8,309 nucleotides of DNA, taken from NCBI GenBank assembly GCA_021810815.1, contig JAJZHR010000086.1, positions 1 through 8,309 on the forward strand, given 5' to 3'. The position numbers and the translations under genes are program-made. Origin of the DNA: Acidobacteriota bacterium (GTDB lineage: Bacteria; Acidobacteriota; Terriglobia; Terriglobales; Acidobacteriaceae). This document shows, piece by piece, positions 5,689 through 8,309 of this stretch (position 1 is its first letter; each line of letters starts with the position of its first letter). The notes beneath the pieces are model-generated. The model saw nothing but the letters and a program-made list of their open reading frames with translations. It was not told the DNA's origin and searched no databases.

Positions 5689-5719
5689 TTCACATTCAGT
5701 TCTTTCTGCATTCACATTC
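5689..5719. repeat. Direct repeat TTCACATTC, two helical turns apart
   Basis: TTCACATTC at 5689-5697 and again at 5711-5719, a 22-bp period (about two turns of DNA), ending 3 bp before the -24 box of the sigma-54 promoter candidate. The placement suggests a same-face protein-binding site, but two short copies could also arise by chance in this T-rich stretch. Confidence 0.35.
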
Positions 5720-5722
5720 GCT

Positions 5723-5738
5723 TGGCACTCTTGTAGCT
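5723..5738 (+). promoter_or_regulatory. Sigma-54 (RpoN) promoter candidate for the porin-like gene
   Basis: TGGCAC (5723-5728), N5, TAGCT (5734-5738). The invariant GG (5724-5725) and GC (5736-5737) are separated by exactly 10 bp, and 10 of the 11 positions of the consensus TGGCAC-N5-TTGCW match, with A in place of the second T in the -12 box. Transcription would start near 5749, giving a leader of about 95 nt. No comparable match was noticed upstream of the other genes, though this was by eye. No sigma-70 type promoter as good as this was seen in the gap. Confidence 0.6.
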
Positions 5739-5844
5739 AACTCCACAGCCAAATCGCATTCGAACGAGGCTGCCAGCGGGTCTTCAGACAGCCGCCGCGC
5801 CGAATGCCGACAGGGCCTTGTGGACACGAAACATGAGAGGCCAA

Positions 5845-7674
5845 ATGAACAGGAATTTGAAGGCGTTTCTGACGCTCGTACTGGCATCGAGCCTGGTGGG
5901 CGCCCACGCGCAAACCAGCTCCGCCACCGGATCAGCCGCTACGCCGCACAAGAAGACGGCGAAGAAGGCTGTAGCCAAAAAGGAAGCGGGTCCCACTGTC
6001 GAGGAGCAGATCCGCGAACTTCGCGAGGACTTCCAACAGCAGATCACCGACTTGAAGGCGCAGATCGCCGCCCGCGATGCCCAGCTCCAGCAGGCGCAGC
6101 AGACCGCCCAGGCGGCCCAGCAGAAGGCGACCGACGCCTCCGCCAAGGCTGACACCGTCAGCTCCAGCGTGGCCCAGAGCACACAGGCCGTCACCAGCCT
6201 GCAAGGCGCAGTCAGCGACCTGAAGACCAGCGACACCAACCTGATCCAGACCGTGCAGGACAGCCAGAAGACCATCCATAAGCAGATCACCGAGGCAGTG
6301 GACTCGCCCAGCACGCTGCACTACAAGGGCGTCACTATCACTCCCATCGCCTTCCTGGCGGCTGAGTCCGTGGACCGCACGCGCTCGCTCAACTCCGACA
6401 TCAACACGCCCTTCAACGCTGTTCCCTACCCCGGCGCGGCGCAGTGGAACGTGAGCGAGTTCAACGCCACCGGCCGTCAGTCGCGCATCGGAGCCCTGTT
6501 CCAGGGCAAGCTGCCGAACCTCACCATCGGCGGCTACGTCGAGGCCGACTTCCTGAACGCCGGCGCGACCTCCAACAACAACGAGAGCAACAGCTATCCT
6601 CTGCGCTTCCGCCAGGCATGGGCGCAGGCTGCCATGAACAACGGATTCACCGTGACCGGCGGACAGATGTGGTCCCTGGTGACCGAGACCAAGCACTCCA
6701 CCGACCCACGTTCTGAGAATATGCCGCAGACCATCGACCCTCAGTACCACGTGGGTTTTAGCTGGACACGGCAGTACGGCGTTCGCTTCTCGAAGATGTT
6801 TGCCGGCAACAAGGCGACCATCGCGGCATCCGTCGAAGAGTCGCAGGGCCTGTACGCCGGATCGAACGTTCCCTCGAACTTCTTCATCGGCGGCGGCGGC
6901 AACGGCGGCGGACTCTTCAACCCCACCACCAACTACACCAACAACATCGCTCCGGACTTCGTCGTCAAAGCGGCCTTCGACCCCGGCTACGGCCACTATG
7001 AGATCTTCGGGCTGGCCCGCTTCTTCCGCGACCGCTACTACCCCAACCAGGCGACCAAATCAACGGTTGGCGCCACGAACGCCACTGCGGCGGGCGGCGG
7101 CATCGGCTTCAACGCGCGCTTCCCTGTCACGACCAAGGCGGATTTCGGCCTCCACGTCCTGACCGGAGACGGCGTGGGCCGTTATGGCTCTGTCACGCTG
7201 CCGGACTTCACCGTCCACCCCGACGGCACCCCGGCGCCGATCCGCGCCACCCAGGCGCTGCTCACCCTGGAGCCGCACGTCACCAAGAAGCTGGACCTCT
7301 ACATCAACTCCGGCGTCGAGTACGCGCAGCGCACCACTTACCTGAACTCGAATGGAGTCCTGGTCGGCTACGCTCCACAAACCCTGAACAACACCGGATG
7401 CAGCACGGAGACGCTGCCGACGGCCACCGGCAACGGCTTCGCTGGCGGCGCTCCCTACAACCCCGGAACTCCGGCCAACTGCGCCGGCGTCACCAAGGCC
7501 GTGTTTGAAGACACCATCGGCCTCTGGTACCGCTTCTACAACGGGCCGAAGGGCAGCCTGCGCTACGGCATGCAGTACAGCTACCTGGACAAGCACGCCT
7601 GGACGGGAATTGGCGGAGCTCCCAAGGGGCAGGACAACATGGTCTACACCTCGTTCCGCTACTACCTGCCGTAA
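5845..7674 (+). CDS. Outer-membrane porin-like protein with N-terminal coiled coil
   Basis: 609 residues. A signal peptide is clear: basic MNRNLK, hydrophobic AFLTLVLASSLVG, cleavage after AHA (22). Residues 36-48 are a Lys/Ala-rich tail. Residues 52-150 form a long coiled coil (EEQIRELREDFQQQITDL, then Gln/Ala-rich heptads) likely to stand in the periplasm and to oligomerise. Residues 155-609 look like a beta-barrel: alternating strands rich in Gly, Asn and aromatics, ending VYTSFRYYLP, close to the usual aromatic last strand. A Gly-rich loop lies at 349-357. The only cysteines, 519 and 546, sit in one Gly/Pro/Thr-rich stretch that may be a surface loop closed by a disulfide. The ATG at 5845 is used because it starts the signal peptide and AGAGG lies 4 nt upstream (short spacing); the in-frame ATG at 5833 lacks a ribosome site. 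Substrate unknown; a passive solute channel is inferred. It appears to be a single-gene unit between its promoter candidate and a terminator. Confidence 0.8.
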   Translation: MNRNLKAFLTLVLASSLVGAHAQTSSATGSAATPHKKTAKKAVAKKEAGPTVEEQIRELREDFQQQITDLKAQIAARDAQLQQAQQTAQAAQQKATDASAKADTVSSSVAQSTQAVTSLQGAVSDLKTSDTNLIQTVQDSQKTIHKQITEAVDSPSTLHYKGVTITPIAFLAAESVDRTRSLNSDINTPFNAVPYPGAAQWNVSEFNATGRQSRIGALFQGKLPNLTIGGYVEADFLNAGATSNNNESNSYPLRFRQAWAQAAMNNGFTVTGGQMWSLVTETKHSTDPRSENMPQTIDPQYHVGFSWTRQYGVRFSKMFAGNKATIAASVEESQGLYAGSNVPSNFFIGGGGNGGGLFNPTTNYTNNIAPDFVVKAAFDPGYGHYEIFGLARFFRDRYYPNQATKSTVGATNATAAGGGIGFNARFPVTTKADFGLHVLTGDGVGRYGSVTLPDFTVHPDGTPAPIRATQALLTLEPHVTKKLDLYINSGVEYAQRTTYLNSNGVLVGYAPQTLNNTGCSTETLPTATGNGFAGGAPYNPGTPANCAGVTKAVFEDTIGLWYRFYNGPKGSLRYGMQYSYLDKHAWTGIGGAPKGQDNMVYTSFRYYLP

Positions 7675-7697
7675 ACTGCCAGCAACCTGGGCAATTC

Positions 7698-7725
7698 AGA
7701 GGGCGCCTTCGCGGGCGCCCTCTTT
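7698..7725 (+). terminator. Rho-independent terminator of the porin-like gene
   Basis: AGAGGGCGCC (7698-7707), loop TTCGCG, GGCGCCCTCT (7714-7723): a perfect 10-bp GC-rich stem 23 nt after the stop codon, followed by the T-rich tail TTTCCTT. Confidence 0.85.
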
Positions 7726-7784
7726 CCTTGTGCGCCGCACCCCGCTTTTGCGCCTCGCTCCAGCACCGCGCCGCTCTCTTTGTG

Positions 7785-7813
7785 TTGACTAGAAAGAGTC
7801 CGCTCTCTAAGAT
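7785..7813 (+). promoter_or_regulatory. Sigma-70 type promoter for the downstream secreted-protein gene
   Basis: TTGACT (7785-7790; 5 of 6), a 17-bp spacer and TAAGAT (7808-7813; 4 of 6). The spacer contains AGAG TCCG CTCT (7795-7806), a small dyad that could be an operator. The start site would be near 7820, about 295 nt before the ATG at 8116. Confidence 0.6.
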
Positions 7814-7819
7814 TGAGCC

Positions 7820-8115
7820 GCAAACTATTGAATTGGCGGGTAGACTGCCATTTGGCGTTGCCAACAGTGCCCCTATCTGGTGCAGCTGCGGCAGTCGTAG
7901 CCTCACATGCGATCTGTGGAAGCCGCCTGGCGGCACATGCCAGGGGCTCCCTGCGCCGCGATTTCAGGCCGTCAAGAACCGCATGGCCGTCTTTCTGGTT
8001 CGGGCTCTTTCGAGGTTCTCGCCCTGAATACGTCGATGCACTCTCGAGTACCGTATCTGCGGCCATACGCAGTCTGCTCTTGGATCCACAAGGAACTGTC
8101 GAAAGGCACACATTG
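7820..8115 (+). other. Long leader with several short hairpins, no gene recognised
   Basis: About 295 nt between the inferred start site and the ATG at 8116. Small perfect inverted repeats occur along it: TTGGC/GCCAA (7852-7864), GCCGCC T GGCGGC (7922-7934), CAGGG/CCCTG (7941-7953), CGAG/CTCG (8011-8021) and CTGCG/CGCAG (8057-8072). I compared it from memory with the conserved cores of the cobalamin, TPP, glycine and cyclic-di-GMP riboswitches and found no match. Open frames crossing it lack ribosome sites. It may be a structured leader, a small RNA, or ordinary GC-rich spacer. Confidence 0.4.
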
Positions 8116-8309
8116 ATGCACACCTCCCCCCGCCGTTCGAGCAGCACCCAATTCGCGAAGAAGCTTCACTCAACCCTGCTCGCTCTCTGCCTACCGGGCA
8201 TGTTCTCCGCGTCCTTCGCGGCCCACGCGCAGACGCTCAGCTATCTCGGCTCGCAGTCGGTCGTGGCCACCGGCAGCGCCAATGGTCTGCAAGGCGCGGA
8301 GGGCGTCGC
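8116..8309 (+). CDS. Secreted protein, N-terminal part (runs off the right edge); possibly NHL/beta-propeller type
   Basis: 64 complete codons are present and the frame is open to the window end. The start ATG at 8116 follows GAAAGG with about 9 nt spacing; an in-frame TTG immediately before it is the other option. The N-terminus is a rather long signal peptide: a basic region with RR and KK (residues 6-16), the hydrophobic stretch LLALCLPGMFSASFAA, and cleavage after AHA, so the mature protein begins QTLSYLGSQS. The visible mature part, with SANGLQGAEGV, resembles the start of an NHL-type repeat ('GL-.PEGVAVD') as found in large secreted proteins of acidobacteria. This family call is tentative because the repeats themselves lie beyond the window. 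It probably has its own promoter, separated from the porin-like gene by a terminator. Confidence 0.6.
   Translation, partial: MHTSPRRSSSTQFAKKLHSTLLALCLPGMFSASFAAHAQTLSYLGSQSVVATGSANGLQGAEGV

Larger units (their letters stand above)
5281..5844. other. Long intergenic region between hppD and the porin-like gene
   Basis: 564 bp without a convincing gene. Open frames crossing it on both strands have no ribosome site or recognisable motifs. In order it holds: the hairpin after hppD (5311-5350), an inverted pair of degenerate repeats (5385-5559), a possible activator dyad (5642-5658), a direct repeat (5689-5719), a sigma-54 promoter candidate (5723-5738) and a leader of about 95 nt ahead of the porin-like gene. 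Confidence 0.7.

Noticed and set aside
3853..5715. A 620-codon open frame on the minus strand opposite hppD
   Set aside because: It lies antisense to hppD, whose iron ligands and C-terminal helix are intact. Its product is low-complexity Val/Gly/Asp/His-rich, as expected from the complement of GC-rich coding DNA, and it has no ribosome site.
5932..6996. A 354-codon open frame on the minus strand opposite the porin-like gene
   Set aside because: Val/Gly/Leu-rich shadow of the plus-strand gene, with no recognisable domain; the plus strand has a signal peptide, a promoter candidate and a terminator.
7820..8115. Known riboswitch in the leader of the last gene
   Set aside because: No cobalamin, TPP, glycine or cyclic-di-GMP core sequence could be recognised; only generic short stems.
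1..8309. CRISPR array, tRNA, rRNA, insertion sequence or defence/phage system
   Set aside because: No regularly spaced repeats, tRNA-like cloverleaf, rRNA stretch or transposase/integrase motif was found; the genes are metabolic, regulatory or envelope functions, so I do not claim a new defence or mobile system.

Overview
The window looks like chromosomal DNA from a GC-rich Gram-negative bacterium. Gene content, the outer-membrane barrel protein and the style of the secreted proteins suggest an acidobacterium of the Terriglobia type; this is an inference from sequence style, since no rRNA or other phylogenetic marker is present. I see no tRNA, rRNA, CRISPR array, transposase or phage gene. 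The long antisense open frames are by-products of high GC content and are left out.

Layout, left to right. (1) 1-261, minus: the first 87 codons of malate synthase A (aceB), running off the left edge. (2) 262-599: divergent intergenic region holding a terminator-like hairpin and a second hairpin that overlaps its T-run. (3) 600-2234, plus: a 544-residue helical TPR-like protein with a C-terminal helix-turn-helix. (4) 2239-2910, minus: phoU, tail-to-tail with the TPR gene (4 bp apart) and without pst neighbours. (5) 3047-3814, minus: phenylalanine 4-monooxygenase (phhA). (6) 3815-4119: divergent control region with a likely sigma-70 type promoter for phhA, an 18-bp palindrome touching its -35 box, and nested palindromes ahead of hppD. 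(7) 4120-5280, plus: 4-hydroxyphenylpyruvate dioxygenase (hppD). (8) 5281-5844: a strong hairpin, an inverted pair of degenerate intergenic repeats, and a near-consensus sigma-54 promoter with possible upstream activator sites. (9) 5845-7674, plus: a 609-residue exported protein with a periplasmic coiled coil and a porin-like beta-barrel, followed by a clear terminator. (10) 7675-8115: a good sigma-70 type promoter and a leader of about 295 nt with several short hairpins. (11) 8116 to the right edge, plus: the start of a secreted protein.

How the genes fit together. PhhA converts phenylalanine to tyrosine. After transamination, encoded elsewhere, HppD converts 4-hydroxyphenylpyruvate to homogentisate. 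The divergent pair therefore frames the upper phenylalanine/tyrosine catabolic route. That route ends in fumarate and acetoacetate (hence acetyl-CoA), which the glyoxylate bypass enzyme malate synthase could assimilate; the metabolic link is plausible, but co-regulation is not shown. The TPR-HTH protein is divergent from aceB and is a candidate local regulator. The most notable regulatory signal is the sigma-54 promoter candidate in front of the porin-like gene.
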